Virus record (IMG/VR): IMGVR_UViG_3300049893_001119
Coordinates: 1 to 34,698 of that record
Strand: one strand, 5' to 3'
DNA length: 34,698 nucleotides
Origin: a virus
The number at the start of each line of letters is the position of its first letter. The stretch's first letter is position 1. This document shows positions 16,247 through 24,166 of the stretch, piece by piece. The translations under genes and the position numbers were made by a program. The notes under the pieces were generated by a model, which was not told the origin of the DNA, made no database searches, and worked only from the letters and a program-made list of their open reading frames with translations.

Positions 16247-17296
16247 ATGAAGTACATTTTATTTGCGCTTTATTTATGCGTTGTGACTTTAAAAGTATAT
16301 TCTGCCGGAACATGGACAAGCTCTGGCGGCAGACAAGAAACATTCTCGCAGGGACTTAAATTTGGAACCGGAGTAACCATAGAAAGCGTTTCAACTGTTC
16401 CGACCGTGACGGCAAGAAGTGCAGTTAAGGGATCATTACTATCAAACGTCTATGGTTTGTATAGAAAAAATGACAACGGATCGACAACCAATTGGACTGA
16501 CATTCTTGGAACACAAACAACTATATTTGGAACGGCAAATCAAATTACAGCATCAAGCCCAAGCGGCGCAGTCACGCTTTCACTACCTCAAAACATTCAC
16601 ACTGGTGCAACCCCAACATTTTCAGACTTAACAATAACAGACCTTTCGTCATCTGGTGTTTTGGTTTCAAACAGCTCTGGCAACATAAATGACGTTAGTG
16701 TATTGCCAATTGAGCTTGGCGGAACAGGGGCTTCAACTTCGGCTGCGGCGGTCGCAAATCTTTTACCAAGTCAATCTGGCCAAAGCGGGAAATTTTTAAG
16801 TACTGACGGAAACAGCTTGCTATTCACATCTGGTTCAGCATCAAGTGTTGGCGTTGTTTATGCAAAAGACGTAAAAGGGCTAGGATCAACCGGAGGAACT
16901 GCAACGGTAAGTACATGGACAAAAAGGGACTTAAACACACTAGAAGGAAACACTTCTTTTATCTCTCTTTCATCTAATGAATTTACCCTGTCAGTAGCCG
17001 GAACATACGTCATAAAGGGATGCTCACCATTTAGGGCCGTAGCTGGCGCAAAAATCAGACTCTACAACGTCAGCGACTCTGCCGTAGCAATTTACGGAAC
17101 AAGCTCGGCGGTGGCAAATGGTGGGGCAAACAACCAAGACTATTCTTGCATAGGTGGAGTAGTCACGATATCAGGATCAAAAACATTTAGCGTTGAGTAT
17201 TACGTCGGATCATCAACAAATAACAATGACCTTGGCATGGCAACGGGATTCGGGGCAGATGAAGTTTATACTCAAATTGAGATTATGAAATTATGA
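16247..17296 (+). CDS. Fibre-like protein with signal peptide and C1q-like C-terminus
   Basis: A 349-residue protein. Residues 1-19 (MKYILFALYLCVVTLKVYS) look like a Sec signal peptide. The body has fibre motifs, IELGGTGASTSAAAVANLLP and GQSGKFLSTDGNSLLF, and residues about 205-349 resemble a C1q/TNF-type jelly roll (STWTKRDLNTLEGNTSFI, then TYVIKGCSPFRAVAGAKIRL). A signal peptide is odd for a tail fibre, because virions assemble in the cytoplasm. It may be a surface or released decoy or receptor-blocking protein, or the leader may not be used. The first 20 bases around the ATG are identical to those at 22404-22423. Confidence 0.65.
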   Translation: MKYILFALYLCVVTLKVYSAGTWTSSGGRQETFSQGLKFGTGVTIESVSTVPTVTARSAVKGSLLSNVYGLYRKNDNGSTTNWTDILGTQTTIFGTANQITASSPSGAVTLSLPQNIHTGATPTFSDLTITDLSSSGVLVSNSSGNINDVSVLPIELGGTGASTSAAAVANLLPSQSGQSGKFLSTDGNSLLFTSGSASSVGVVYAKDVKGLGSTGGTATVSTWTKRDLNTLEGNTSFISLSSNEFTLSVAGTYVIKGCSPFRAVAGAKIRLYNVSDSAVAIYGTSSAVANGGANNQDYSCIGGVVTISGSKTFSVEYYVGSSTNNNDLGMATGFGADEVYTQIEIMKL

Positions 17297-17745
17297 AATT
17301 TATAACACAATCAAAAAATAAAAATATAATTAAGGCTTGCGAGCTTGCGACTTCAGTACTCCATAATGATTTATTTTGGGACTCATTGGAAAATATTCAA
17401 TTTGATTTTTCAAACGATGGCAATGGTGGAAAAGTAAGCACTGAGCAATTAAAAAACCTTTTGCAAAATCACGTTACTCAAGTCGAAGTTAAAACTAAAT
17501 TCTTCTACCCTTGGTCAAAAGTAGTTGGTGTTTATTTTGGCGGGAAAGAGTTTTTTACTAATCCAAAAATGTGTCCAACTCCACACCATTTTGTAGGAAA
17601 TTTTTTACATGAATTATGTCATGTGGTTGATAATTTTGTGCCTGAGTACATCGGACACCTTAACAATAATCCAAAAGGGAAAGAAAATTCTGCACCTTAC
17701 TGGATTGGAAGAAAAGCAAAGGAATGGTCGCAAAGTGGAAAGTAG
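17293..17745 (+). CDS. Predicted zinc metallopeptidase
   Basis: A 150-residue protein overlapping the previous gene as ATGA. The zincin motif HELCH is at residues 106-110, preceded by a hydrophobic segment (HHFVGNFL). A conserved-looking NSAPYWIG segment is at 132-139. Families of small phage peptidases with HExxH and a following (S/T)APYxIG exist near lysis or tail genes; their substrates are mostly unproven. H122 or a downstream acidic residue could be the third ligand. It could process a tail protein or cut peptidoglycan crosslinks. No signal peptide was seen. Confidence 0.65.
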   Translation: MKFITQSKNKNIIKACELATSVLHNDLFWDSLENIQFDFSNDGNGGKVSTEQLKNLLQNHVTQVEVKTKFFYPWSKVVGVYFGGKEFFTNPKMCPTPHHFVGNFLHELCHVVDNFVPEYIGHLNNNPKGKENSAPYWIGRKAKEWSQSGK

Positions 17746-18364
17746 AAACTACTGGAACATAAACGGCTTACTTGATCCGCGCCCATCTAATGAGTGCGAC
17801 GGACACGATCAGAATCAATTGAGCAGAACGGCTTATTATCATTTATTTGGCGGTAAAGTTGATAAGCAGGTTTTATTTGTTGGCGTTGATGCGATGACAA
17901 AGGATTTTTATCAGACTTTTTCACAGCACCCATTAACAACATATGAAAAAGATTTTGCTTCTCACGACGAATTAACCGCTGTTATTTATACTTTGTCCTT
18001 GCTTGGATCAAAGGATAACTACATAAAATATATTAAACACTGGAGATATGTTTTTTATCCTCAAGTTTTTTTCTTTCTACTTGCCTGCAAATACAAATGG
18101 AAATGGGCGATCAATCTTGCTTATTTTCAAATGTTGTATTCAACAAGAGAAAAAGAAAAAGCAGAGAACGGCAAGTGGGATACTGACGGAGCTTTATTGT
18201 CACTTCTAAAAATTGCGACTTTTCGGAACTTAAGTATTAATAAGTTCGTGAAAGATAATAGAATTTTTACTCAGATTTATAGAAATTGGGGCTTTAAAGA
18301 GAACTTAATTAAAGAGATGTTGTCGGATTATCCTGACCATCCCTTACTGGAGCTAGTGAAATGA
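17735..18364 (+). CDS. Unknown phage protein of the tail/lysis region
   Basis: A protein of about 209 residues. GTG at 17735 is the best start: it overlaps the peptidase stop by 11 bases and begins VESRNYWNINGLLDPRP. An upstream in-frame ATG at 17609 would put 42 extra residues over the peptidase frame. A pattern of GHDQNQLS, then DFYQTFSQHP, then DFASHDELTAVIYTLSLLG and later DTDGALLSLLKIA resembles a group of uncharacterised phage proteins with an SHDE/D motif. It has a mildly hydrophobic middle (PQVFFFLLACKYKWKW). The function is unknown. Confidence 0.6.
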   Translation: MESRNYWNINGLLDPRPSNECDGHDQNQLSRTAYYHLFGGKVDKQVLFVGVDAMTKDFYQTFSQHPLTTYEKDFASHDELTAVIYTLSLLGSKDNYIKYIKHWRYVFYPQVFFFLLACKYKWKWAINLAYFQMLYSTREKEKAENGKWDTDGALLSLLKIATFRNLSINKFVKDNRIFTQIYRNWGFKENLIKEMLSDYPDHPLLELVK

Positions 18365-18471
18365 CATACGAGCCGCACAAATTCTCTTGGTTGCCTCTAT
18401 TTCTTGGTTGCTTGATGATTTTATCTATTGTCGTCATGGCAAATTTAGTAATTGAGTCGGGGTGGTTTTGA
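18361..18471 (+). CDS. Small membrane protein, 36 residues
   Basis: Starts at an ATGA overlap with the previous gene and ends by overlapping the next one. The sequence is almost all one membrane segment (LPLFLGCLMILSIVVMANLV) with a short polar N-terminus. It could be a holin-like or spanin-related peptide. The translational coupling on both sides supports a real gene. Confidence 0.6.
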   Translation: MTYEPHKFSWLPLFLGCLMILSIVVMANLVIESGWF

Positions 18472-18731
18472 GCACAGAACTTTTGATTAATATTTTACTT
18501 GCAGTTATTGGCGTTCTTTTGGTTAGACTTTTGTCAAAACTTGAGGACGGAAATATCAAACTGACAAATATTGAAATTAAAATTGCCGAGCTTGCAATAA
18601 CAATGAAAAACTACGATAAAGAATTACAGACCTTGCGCGAATGGAATCACTCGCAAGATAAAGAGATATTGAGTTTACGCGAGAGAATGCACGAGCTAAG
18701 CGATAAGATGCAACATAAAATGAGAGACTAA
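18462..18731 (+). CDS. Membrane-anchored coiled-coil protein, holin or spanin candidate
   Basis: An 89-residue protein with one N-terminal membrane segment (about 5-24, LLINILLAVIGVLLVRLL) followed by a charged coiled coil rich in E, K and R. The start is GTG 18462 or TTG 18468, both overlapping the previous gene. The layout resembles inner-membrane spanins and some phage holins or haemolysin-type accessory proteins. It is coupled to the next gene by a TAATG overlap. Confidence 0.6.
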   Translation: MVLSTELLINILLAVIGVLLVRLLSKLEDGNIKLTNIEIKIAELAITMKNYDKELQTLREWNHSQDKEILSLRERMHELSDKMQHKMRD

Positions 18732-21145
18732 TGGCAATAGCTTTATCAGTTACAACCGAGGCGATATTACAAAAAGGGACAATTGTTCCTAGTTTAATCG
18801 TTGAAATTGAGGGTTTTGATTTTCTTTTTGGAACTGTGCGCGTGGTAAAGCAAGCAAAGATCGGCGACTTTATTATAGGTGACGGCACAAAAATAGGCGG
18901 TGGCGTTGTCGATGAAACAAGTAAAGATTGGGTTAGCTTTACAGGAACAACCAATAACATCACTCAGGATATAAACATAGATCGCGCTGACGGCAATTCA
19001 ATCACATCTTTTAAAATTCAATTCATAGACAAAAACGAATCAGCAACTAGATTATTTTCCCCATCATTTCAGGTTGACGATATTCTTGGCAAAGAAGCAA
19101 AAGTTCACTTCATGCCAGTTGGTGGAGTGTTTCCCAAAGATTCAAACGCAATATTTTTGGGCATTATTGATAACGTAGAGTTTGGCGCGGGAAATGTTTC
19201 GATTAACATCGCTCACCCGAATCAGTTAAATAGGCAAGATTTATTGCCAAAGTTTACATCAAAATTAAGTGCGGCAATCAATAACAGCACGACAACCATT
19301 CCGCTTGAGGCAATTACTGGATTACTTGAGGATCAAGACGCGCTGACATCTTATGTTAAAGTTGACGATGAGATAATTAAAGTCGGCTCAATTTCTGGGT
19401 TAAACTTAATTAACTGCGTGCGCGGGCAATTAAACACGTTGGCGGCATCTCATGACGATGAATCCGATGTTGAGAGCTTTTACAGGTTGCAGGGCTTCCC
19501 TACTGATTTGGCCCTAAAAATTATGACCTCTGGGCTTGGGGAGTTTGGCGAGGAGAATGCAAAAAGATTCAATTTAATCGATTCGCTCACGACGGTTCAG
19601 AATGCAATATTTTTCCCAATTTTCAACATTGCAGATGAGTTGGGTCTAACGATTGGCGATCTTGTCTCATGTTCTGGCGCGACAAATGGCGCAAATAATT
19701 TCACAGATAGAGTCATTGAGAATATCAGTCAATCAGATTCTGGCTCTTATATTATTGTTGATGGCGCTGACTTGGTTGATGAAATAGATTCAAGCGCATT
19801 AGTAACATTTAAAAGCCAATATGACGTTCTGAATTTTGGATGTGCTATCAAGCCATATCACATCGACATACCTCAATTTCAAAGCATTAAGCAGTATTTT
19901 AGCGCGGCATTTATTGAGTACGACTTTTATATTAAAGACACGATAAACGCTAAAGAGTTTCTTGATGCAGAGGTTTATTTTCCAAGTGCTATTTATTCTA
20001 TTCCACGCAAGGGAAAAATATCAATCAACTATTCCGCACCTCCACTGGCAACGCAAGATGTAAAAACACTTTCAAGCGACAACATAAAAGACCCTGAGAA
20101 AATCAGAATAAAAAGGTCAATCAATCAAAAATTTTATAATGCTGTTGTTTTTAAATACGAGCAAGATTCTCTAGAGGATAAGTTTTTAAAAGGGCTTGTC
20201 ACGCAATCCGCTGACTCGACAAACAGAATTAAAGTCGGCAATAAAGCTTTAACCATAGAGACAAAAGGCTCTCGCAATAATGCCGAAACAAATACTGCGT
20301 TTGAAACTATATCGCGCAGGCTTTTAGATCGCTATCGTTATGGCGCTGAGTATTTTGAATGCGATGTAAATTTTGCTACTGGCTATGCAATTGATATCGG
20401 CGATCCTGTTATCGTTGACGGAGCAAGCGTTAAACTCTCCGACTCAAAAACAGGTGACAGAGATTTTATTCCGCGAGTAATGGAATGCACAAACAAAAGC
20501 ATAAATTTAAAAACGGGCGCGGTCAGCATTGAATTAACCGATACGATTTATGGCGGTGATGAGAGATACGGCGTAATAAGCCCATCATCAAGACTGGCAA
20601 GCGGATCAACCACAACCATTTTAAAAATAAAAGAATCAGTTTGGAGCGAGTCATTGTCATACGAGATTGGTAAATGGAACGACTACATTTTTGAAGATGT
20701 ATGCGTGCGCTCGGTAGATTTTTCTTATTATGAAATCACCAGGATTTTAAGCGTAAATAGAAATAATTTTACGATAAATGTAAACGCTCTACCTTCCGCG
20801 CCGCCAGAAAACTACATCATAGAAACAGCGCAATATCTTGATGGCGCAAAACAAATGAGACTTTTTAAATCTCAGCATTGTTATTTTTCTCCAATAGTTA
20901 GTGTGACTGGCGGCGATACCACAGGCCCTGAGGTTGGTGCTGGCGATGTTGCTAAGTTTTGGGTCGGCTCTAAAATTCAAATTCACCTACCGGATTACTC
21001 AGAAAACTTTGAAACATTTACAAATGAAATAACAGGCAATAAGATTTTAACAAGGGACGTAATCCCATTCACGCCAACATCTAGTCATAAAATTTCAATG
21101 ATTGGGTTTTCTGGCGATAATGGCAAGCATTACGCATGGTTTTAA
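18731..21145 (+). CDS. Large tail-tip or baseplate protein
   Basis: An 804-residue protein, the second largest in the genome, without membrane segments. The N-terminal 150 residues are beta-rich and include GTVRVVKQAKIGDFIIGDGT. The middle contains a DDEIIKVGSISGLNLINCVR strand pattern and GQLNTLAASHDDESDVESFY, which I have seen in tail-tip proteins of siphoviruses. Large beta-rich proteins between the distal tail gene and the fibres are normally tail hubs or tip proteins. It is followed immediately by two small tail proteins. The function within the tip is inference. Confidence 0.65.
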   Translation: MAIALSVTTEAILQKGTIVPSLIVEIEGFDFLFGTVRVVKQAKIGDFIIGDGTKIGGGVVDETSKDWVSFTGTTNNITQDINIDRADGNSITSFKIQFIDKNESATRLFSPSFQVDDILGKEAKVHFMPVGGVFPKDSNAIFLGIIDNVEFGAGNVSINIAHPNQLNRQDLLPKFTSKLSAAINNSTTTIPLEAITGLLEDQDALTSYVKVDDEIIKVGSISGLNLINCVRGQLNTLAASHDDESDVESFYRLQGFPTDLALKIMTSGLGEFGEENAKRFNLIDSLTTVQNAIFFPIFNIADELGLTIGDLVSCSGATNGANNFTDRVIENISQSDSGSYIIVDGADLVDEIDSSALVTFKSQYDVLNFGCAIKPYHIDIPQFQSIKQYFSAAFIEYDFYIKDTINAKEFLDAEVYFPSAIYSIPRKGKISINYSAPPLATQDVKTLSSDNIKDPEKIRIKRSINQKFYNAVVFKYEQDSLEDKFLKGLVTQSADSTNRIKVGNKALTIETKGSRNNAETNTAFETISRRLLDRYRYGAEYFECDVNFATGYAIDIGDPVIVDGASVKLSDSKTGDRDFIPRVMECTNKSINLKTGAVSIELTDTIYGGDERYGVISPSSRLASGSTTTILKIKESVWSESLSYEIGKWNDYIFEDVCVRSVDFSYYEITRILSVNRNNFTINVNALPSAPPENYIIETAQYLDGAKQMRLFKSQHCYFSPIVSVTGGDTTGPEVGAGDVAKFWVGSKIQIHLPDYSENFETFTNEITGNKILTRDVIPFTPTSSHKISMIGFSGDNGKHYAWF

Positions 21146-21691
21146 ATGAGTAATTTAGTCGAGGCAAGGCAAGATATAGAATTAGAGGAAGCAAGATTTC
21201 GCGGCGGTGTCTCTGAGGCATTTGCCACAAAGATCGGGCAATCTTTGAATTTCGTTAATCGCAGGCAATACGACAAGCATTCTTGGAACTTAAATGGGCC
21301 ATACAAAACAGGGCAAGGATCAACCGGAGTTGACGGAATTTTTACATTTCTTTTTGATGCTGAGATAGTTGGATTTTATTATTTTTCCGGAAATGTTATA
21401 AGCCCGTCTGGATATACAGAAGTTGATTTGCACTGGTATGATGTAGCAACCGGAGCAGATCAAGGAACAATTTTTTCAACAAAACCAAGAGTAGATAGTA
21501 CCGCGGCAAATAATTCTTATACAGTTCGCGACGTTTTAAACTCGACAACTTTAAAAAATCCGACGGGACACACGCTTGCAGTTTTAAACAAAACGCAGTT
21601 CGATGCTGGCGATGCTTTGAGACTTGATCTTGATAGCGCGATGAGCGGAGCAAACAATTTTCAATTCAGTATCTTTTTTAGACCGAGGTAA
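21146..21691 (+). CDS. Small tail-tip or fibre protein
   Basis: A 181-residue protein that starts directly after the previous stop. The N-terminus is helical and acidic (EARQDIELEEARFRGG), and the rest is a beta-sandwich with the pattern GYTEVDLHWYDVATGADQGT. This suggests a small distal-tip or receptor-binding accessory. No known family was recognised; the call rests on position and composition. Confidence 0.55.
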   Translation: MSNLVEARQDIELEEARFRGGVSEAFATKIGQSLNFVNRRQYDKHSWNLNGPYKTGQGSTGVDGIFTFLFDAEIVGFYYFSGNVISPSGYTEVDLHWYDVATGADQGTIFSTKPRVDSTAANNSYTVRDVLNSTTLKNPTGHTLAVLNKTQFDAGDALRLDLDSAMSGANNFQFSIFFRPR

Positions 21692-21694
21692 TAT

Positions 21695-22012
21695 ATGGCA
21701 TCATTTACAGGTAGCGAAACAGTGGTAGGAGTTGGGTCTGCAGGCGGCAGCGGAACAATTTATACAGTTCCCGCCGGAAGATGGGCAAGAGTTTATATAG
21801 GAAATGCAACCGCGGGGGGCGGGTCATCTACATTTAGCGTTGGGAGTGCATCCGCAACCATGAACGGCGGCGCATCAATAGGCATATTTGGCATTACTGC
21901 GTCTGCATATGTTGGAGGCGGTCAATACATATTAACAAGTGGACAGACCGTTAGCTCTACTGGCGGCGGGTCGATTTCAATTTCATACGTCGAGTACAAT
22001 AATCCGGTATGA
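21695..22012 (+). CDS. Glycine-rich small tail protein
   Basis: A 105-residue protein rich in glycine, serine and alanine (VGVGSAGGSGTIYTVPAGRW, then NATAGGGSSTFSVGSASATM). The short beta repeats and a C-terminal SISYVEYN resemble small adhesin tips carried by phage fibres. It is the last structural gene before the amidase and overlaps it as ATGA. Confidence 0.6.
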   Translation: MASFTGSETVVGVGSAGGSGTIYTVPAGRWARVYIGNATAGGGSSTFSVGSASATMNGGASIGIFGITASAYVGGGQYILTSGQTVSSTGGGSISISYVEYNNPV

Positions 22013-22410
22013 TGCGCAAAATAAGTTTAATAATTTTACATTGCACGGCAACCGATTCGCCAGAGCTAGACAGTGTTCAAGCCATTAGAAAAATACACAT
22101 TGAACAGCGAGGCTTTAAGGATATTGGCTATCAATACCTAATAAGAAAAAGCGGGTTAATCGAAAAAGGCAGACCAGAGAAAATCGCCGGCGCACATTGT
22201 GAAGGGTATAATCAACACTCAATCGGAGTCGCATTAAGTGGCTTGGACAAGTTTACTAAGTTTCAATTTGAGTCACTAAAAATTCTTTTGCTTGACTTGA
22301 TGAAAAAATACAACTTAGAATCTAAGGATATCGTCGGGCACGAATTGCTCGATAAAAAAGGAAAAACTTGCCCAAATTTTAATTGGCGCGAGTTTGTAGC
22401 AACATTATGA
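22009..22410 (+). CDS. Endolysin: N-acetylmuramoyl-L-alanine amidase (T7 lysozyme type)
   Basis: A 133-residue single-domain amidase that cuts the bond between muramic acid and L-alanine in peptidoglycan. The zinc ligands by comparison with T7 lysozyme are H11, H111 and C121, and the catalytic residues are Y41 and K119. The motif GRPEKIAGAHCEGYN is typical of the family. It has no signal peptide, so it needs a holin for release. It overlaps the preceding and following genes as ATGA. The initiation codon could also be the second ATG (22012). Confidence 0.9.
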   Translation: MMRKISLIILHCTATDSPELDSVQAIRKIHIEQRGFKDIGYQYLIRKSGLIEKGRPEKIAGAHCEGYNQHSIGVALSGLDKFTKFQFESLKILLLDLMKKYNLESKDIVGHELLDKKGKTCPNFNWREFVATL

Positions 22411-22703
22411 AGTACATTTTATTATTCTCTATTCTCTTTTCACTCTCATCAATGGCAATGAGAGAGAAAGTTAAGGATTATAAACTAACAGAAGAAGAAG
22501 CCGGCACACCTTGGCGTTATTTTTATAAGCAAAAGTTTAAGATTGGATTAAAAAGCGATCCTTTAATCATTACAAAATGCTACGTTATGCACGCAGAAAA
22601 TGGCGATAAAATAGAAATCGATTGCGAAGAAATGAATAAATTAAAGCCAGTTCTTGATCTTCGAGAACTTGGCGAAACAGATAAATCAGCATCAGCAATT
22701 TAA
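22407..22703 (+). CDS. Secreted or periplasmic small protein
   Basis: A 98-residue protein. ATG at 22407 overlaps the amidase stop and gives a classic signal peptide (MKYILLFSILFSLSSMA). Three cysteines lie in the mature part. The mature region is charged, with an ITKCYVMHAENGDKIEIDC pattern. Starting further upstream at 22383 would destroy the signal. Possible roles are in lysis or in protection of the periplasm. The first 17 coding bases match the fibre gene at 16247. Confidence 0.6.
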   Translation: MKYILLFSILFSLSSMAMREKVKDYKLTEEEAGTPWRYFYKQKFKIGLKSDPLIITKCYVMHAENGDKIEIDCEEMNKLKPVLDLRELGETDKSASAI

Positions 22704-22719
22704 CAAACAGGGGTAACAC

Positions 22720-22863
22720 ATGGAATTAGTATTAGCTCACAAAACGGAAATTATCACAGCTCTTTTTCTTTTATCTGAAATCTTGGCATTGATTCCAGCG
22801 GTAAAAGCAAACTCAGTATTTCAACTTCTAGTAGGCTTCTTAAAAAAAGTAGCCGGAAAATAA
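22720..22863 (+). CDS. Small hydrophobic peptide, holin candidate
   Basis: A 47-residue peptide preceded by AGGGGTAAC. It has a hydrophobic core (EIITALFLLSEILALIPAV) and the segment KANSVFQLLVGFLKKVAGK. Similar short peptides with SE.LALIP..KANSVFQL patterns occur in many phages, often next to lysis genes; some are named holins without proof. Here it lies two genes after the amidase, so holin is a fair guess. Confidence 0.65.
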   Translation: MELVLAHKTEIITALFLLSEILALIPAVKANSVFQLLVGFLKKVAGK

Positions 22864-22890
22864 TATCAACAATCAACCAGTGGAGAATTT

Positions 22891-22944
22891 ATGTCCAAGG
22901 CAATGAAAAAAGTAAAAGCTAAAAAACCAGTTAAGAAGAAATAA
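22891..22944 (+). CDS. Very short lysine-rich peptide, 17 residues
   Basis: ATG at 22891 preceded by GTGGAG gives a 17-residue peptide (MSKAMKKVKAKKPVKKK) that is about half lysine. It ends by overlapping the next gene as TAATG. The good ribosome-binding site and coupling argue for translation; the function is unknown. Such strongly basic peptides may bind RNA, DNA or membrane. Confidence 0.5.
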   Translation: MSKAMKKVKAKKPVKKK

Positions 22945-23210
22945 TGAATTGGATAGCTCTTGTAACATCTTTTTTTGATCTTTCGACGGAATTACTAAAA
23001 AAATACCCCGATAGTCATCAAAAGTTAGCGCGAGAGCTATACGATCTAATGGGCAAAGTGCAACGCTATAACAATATGTCAAAAGATGACATTGATTATT
23101 CTGCCGATGCTCATCTAAATTCAATCGACCAGCTTGCGGCGTTTGTTCAAACTCTCGCAAAAACAATTAAAACATACAATGAAATTAAAGAAAATAATTC
23201 TAATAGCTAG
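22944..23210 (+). CDS. Unknown 88-residue protein
   Basis: Starts at a TAATG overlap with the short basic peptide. It is helical, acidic at the C-terminus and has MNWIALVTSFFDLSTELLKK at its beginning, an amphipathic start without a clear membrane segment. It lies between lysis-type genes and the lipoprotein gene, which it overlaps by 32 bases. I do not recognise it. Confidence 0.55.
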   Translation: MNWIALVTSFFDLSTELLKKYPDSHQKLARELYDLMGKVQRYNNMSKDDIDYSADAHLNSIDQLAAFVQTLAKTIKTYNEIKENNSNS

Positions 23211-23490
23211 CCTTTTTTCGTTAAGCTCGTGTTACGCAATGGGCGGAAAAAGAACAACTTGGAACCCAGAACAAGAACGATCACCTGATAACAAAATTTA
23301 TTGGCCGTGTACGCAAAAACAAGTCAAAGAAAATCATGAGGGCTTATTTTGTAATCAAGTTTGTGCAAAATTATCAGGTAATGGAAAATGTATTGAAAAT
23401 AAAATAAACGTAATCGACCCAAAAAAAGAGCATGAGAATCTTTTGCGTGGCGGTTTTCTATTAGCTCCGTCAAAGTTGATATTTAAATAA
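23179..23490 (+). CDS. Lipoprotein, outer-membrane spanin candidate
   Basis: A 103-residue protein. The ATG at 23179 gives a signal peptide with a lipobox, LSSC followed by YAMGG, with the lipidated cysteine near residue 18. The mature part has further cysteines. A short lipoprotein next to the amidase and a membrane-anchored coiled-coil protein fits the outer-membrane spanin role that breaks the outer membrane in Gram-negative hosts. The two-component layout is inference. An upstream start at 23134 would remove the signal from the N-terminus. Confidence 0.6.
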   Translation: MKLKKIILIASLFSLSSCYAMGGKRTTWNPEQERSPDNKIYWPCTQKQVKENHEGLFCNQVCAKLSGNGKCIENKINVIDPKKEHENLLRGGFLLAPSKLIFK

Positions 23491-23544
23491 TACTCGACCA
23501 CTCCGCTACGTTGCAATACTTTTAAAATCATTTACAATAAAATT

Positions 23545-23606
23545 GCGCGGAGTCCTCCAAGTCTGGTAGCTACCTAGTTATTCAAGCTCGCCTACCTTCT
23601 CCGCGC
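23545..23606 (-). repeat. Inverted repeat with inner palindrome near the end of the lysis block
   Basis: GCGCGGAG (23545-23552) and CTCCGCGC (23599-23606) form an eight-base perfect stem around 46 bases, which contain the ten-base palindrome GGTAGCTACC (23565-23574). Read on the minus strand the stem is followed by AATTTTATT, so it could terminate the leftward gene ending at 23578. The long loop is unusual for a terminator. Confidence 0.4.
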
Positions 23607-23808
23607 CCTTAAGCTTATTTGATTGTGTTTTCTGATAAAGTCGATAAAAATTAGACCCGTTTAATTTTAATAGTTCTTTAGTTTTATCCTTGCCGCACTT
23701 ATCAAACACGGCTTTAAATAGGATTTCATATAATTGATGCTTGTTTGGAATTTTCTCCTCATCGTTGATTAATCTTTCTAATTCAGATTCACATATCAGT
23801 TTTGTCAT
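23578..23808 (-). CDS. Unknown small basic protein, possibly DNA-binding
   Basis: A 76-residue protein. The start ATG at 23808 is chosen because an extended -10 promoter (TGTTACAAT) ends six bases before it, which would give a leaderless message. The pattern is helical (ESELERLINDEE, then LYEILFKAVFDKCGKDKTKEL and LKLNGSNFYRLYQK), compatible with a small helix-turn-helix. It is transcribed opposite to the late block and divergent from the nuclease at 23823. The function is unknown; a regulator is possible. Confidence 0.5.
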   Translation of the reverse strand: MTKLICESELERLINDEEKIPNKHQLYEILFKAVFDKCGKDKTKELLKLNGSNFYRLYQKTQSNKLKGAEKVGELE

Positions 23809-23814
23809 GCAAAA

Positions 23815-23823
23815 ATTGTAACA
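23815..23823 (-). promoter_or_regulatory. Extended -10 promoter for the gene at 23578-23808
   Basis: Read on the minus strand, TGTTACAAT matches an extended -10 box. It ends six bases before the ATG, so transcription would start at or near the A of the start codon. It overlaps the start codon of the divergent nuclease gene. No good -35 is present. Confidence 0.45.
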
Positions 23824-24161
23824 TGAAAAAAAATAAGCCAAAGCCTAAACTTTTAGAAAAAGACTTACAAAAATATGCAATCGAAGTGATGCGACTGAAT
23901 AACTTTTATGTGTTTAGAACAAATAACACAATGATTCAAGCCGGTAGACTTTTAAAAATGCCAGATCGAGAAAAAGGTCACCCCGATTGCGTGGCGCTAA
24001 ACAAAGACGGCCAAATATTTTTCATAGAATTTAAGTCGCCAACGGGAAAACAATCAGAATTTCAAGTTATGCAACAAAAAGAAATTGAGAAAAGAGGCGG
24101 CAAATACGTTTTAATTAATTCAATTTTGGGCGTAACCGAGTTTATTGCGATTAATAAATAG
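23823..24161 (+). CDS. VRR-NUC domain nuclease
   Basis: A 112-residue single-domain PD-(D/E)XK nuclease. Conserved residues are E12 (LEKDLQ), D55 in GHPDCVAL, E69-x-K71 in FIEFK and Q77/Q81 in GKQSEFQ. Phage VRR-NUC proteins are thought to act as junction-resolving or flap nucleases in replication and recombination; an exonuclease and annealing protein are encoded in this genome too. ATG at 23823 is 14 bases from the start of the divergent gene. No strong ribosome-binding site was seen. Confidence 0.85.
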   Translation: MKKNKPKPKLLEKDLQKYAIEVMRLNNFYVFRTNNTMIQAGRLLKMPDREKGHPDCVALNKDGQIFFIEFKSPTGKQSEFQVMQQKEIEKRGGKYVLINSILGVTEFIAINK

Positions 24162-24166
24162 CTTTC

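Noticed and set aside
23491-23520. tRNA-like string GGAGTGGTCGAG on the minus strand
   Set aside because: It resembles the 5' part of a serine or leucine tRNA, but no anticodon arm, T arm or matching acceptor strand follows.
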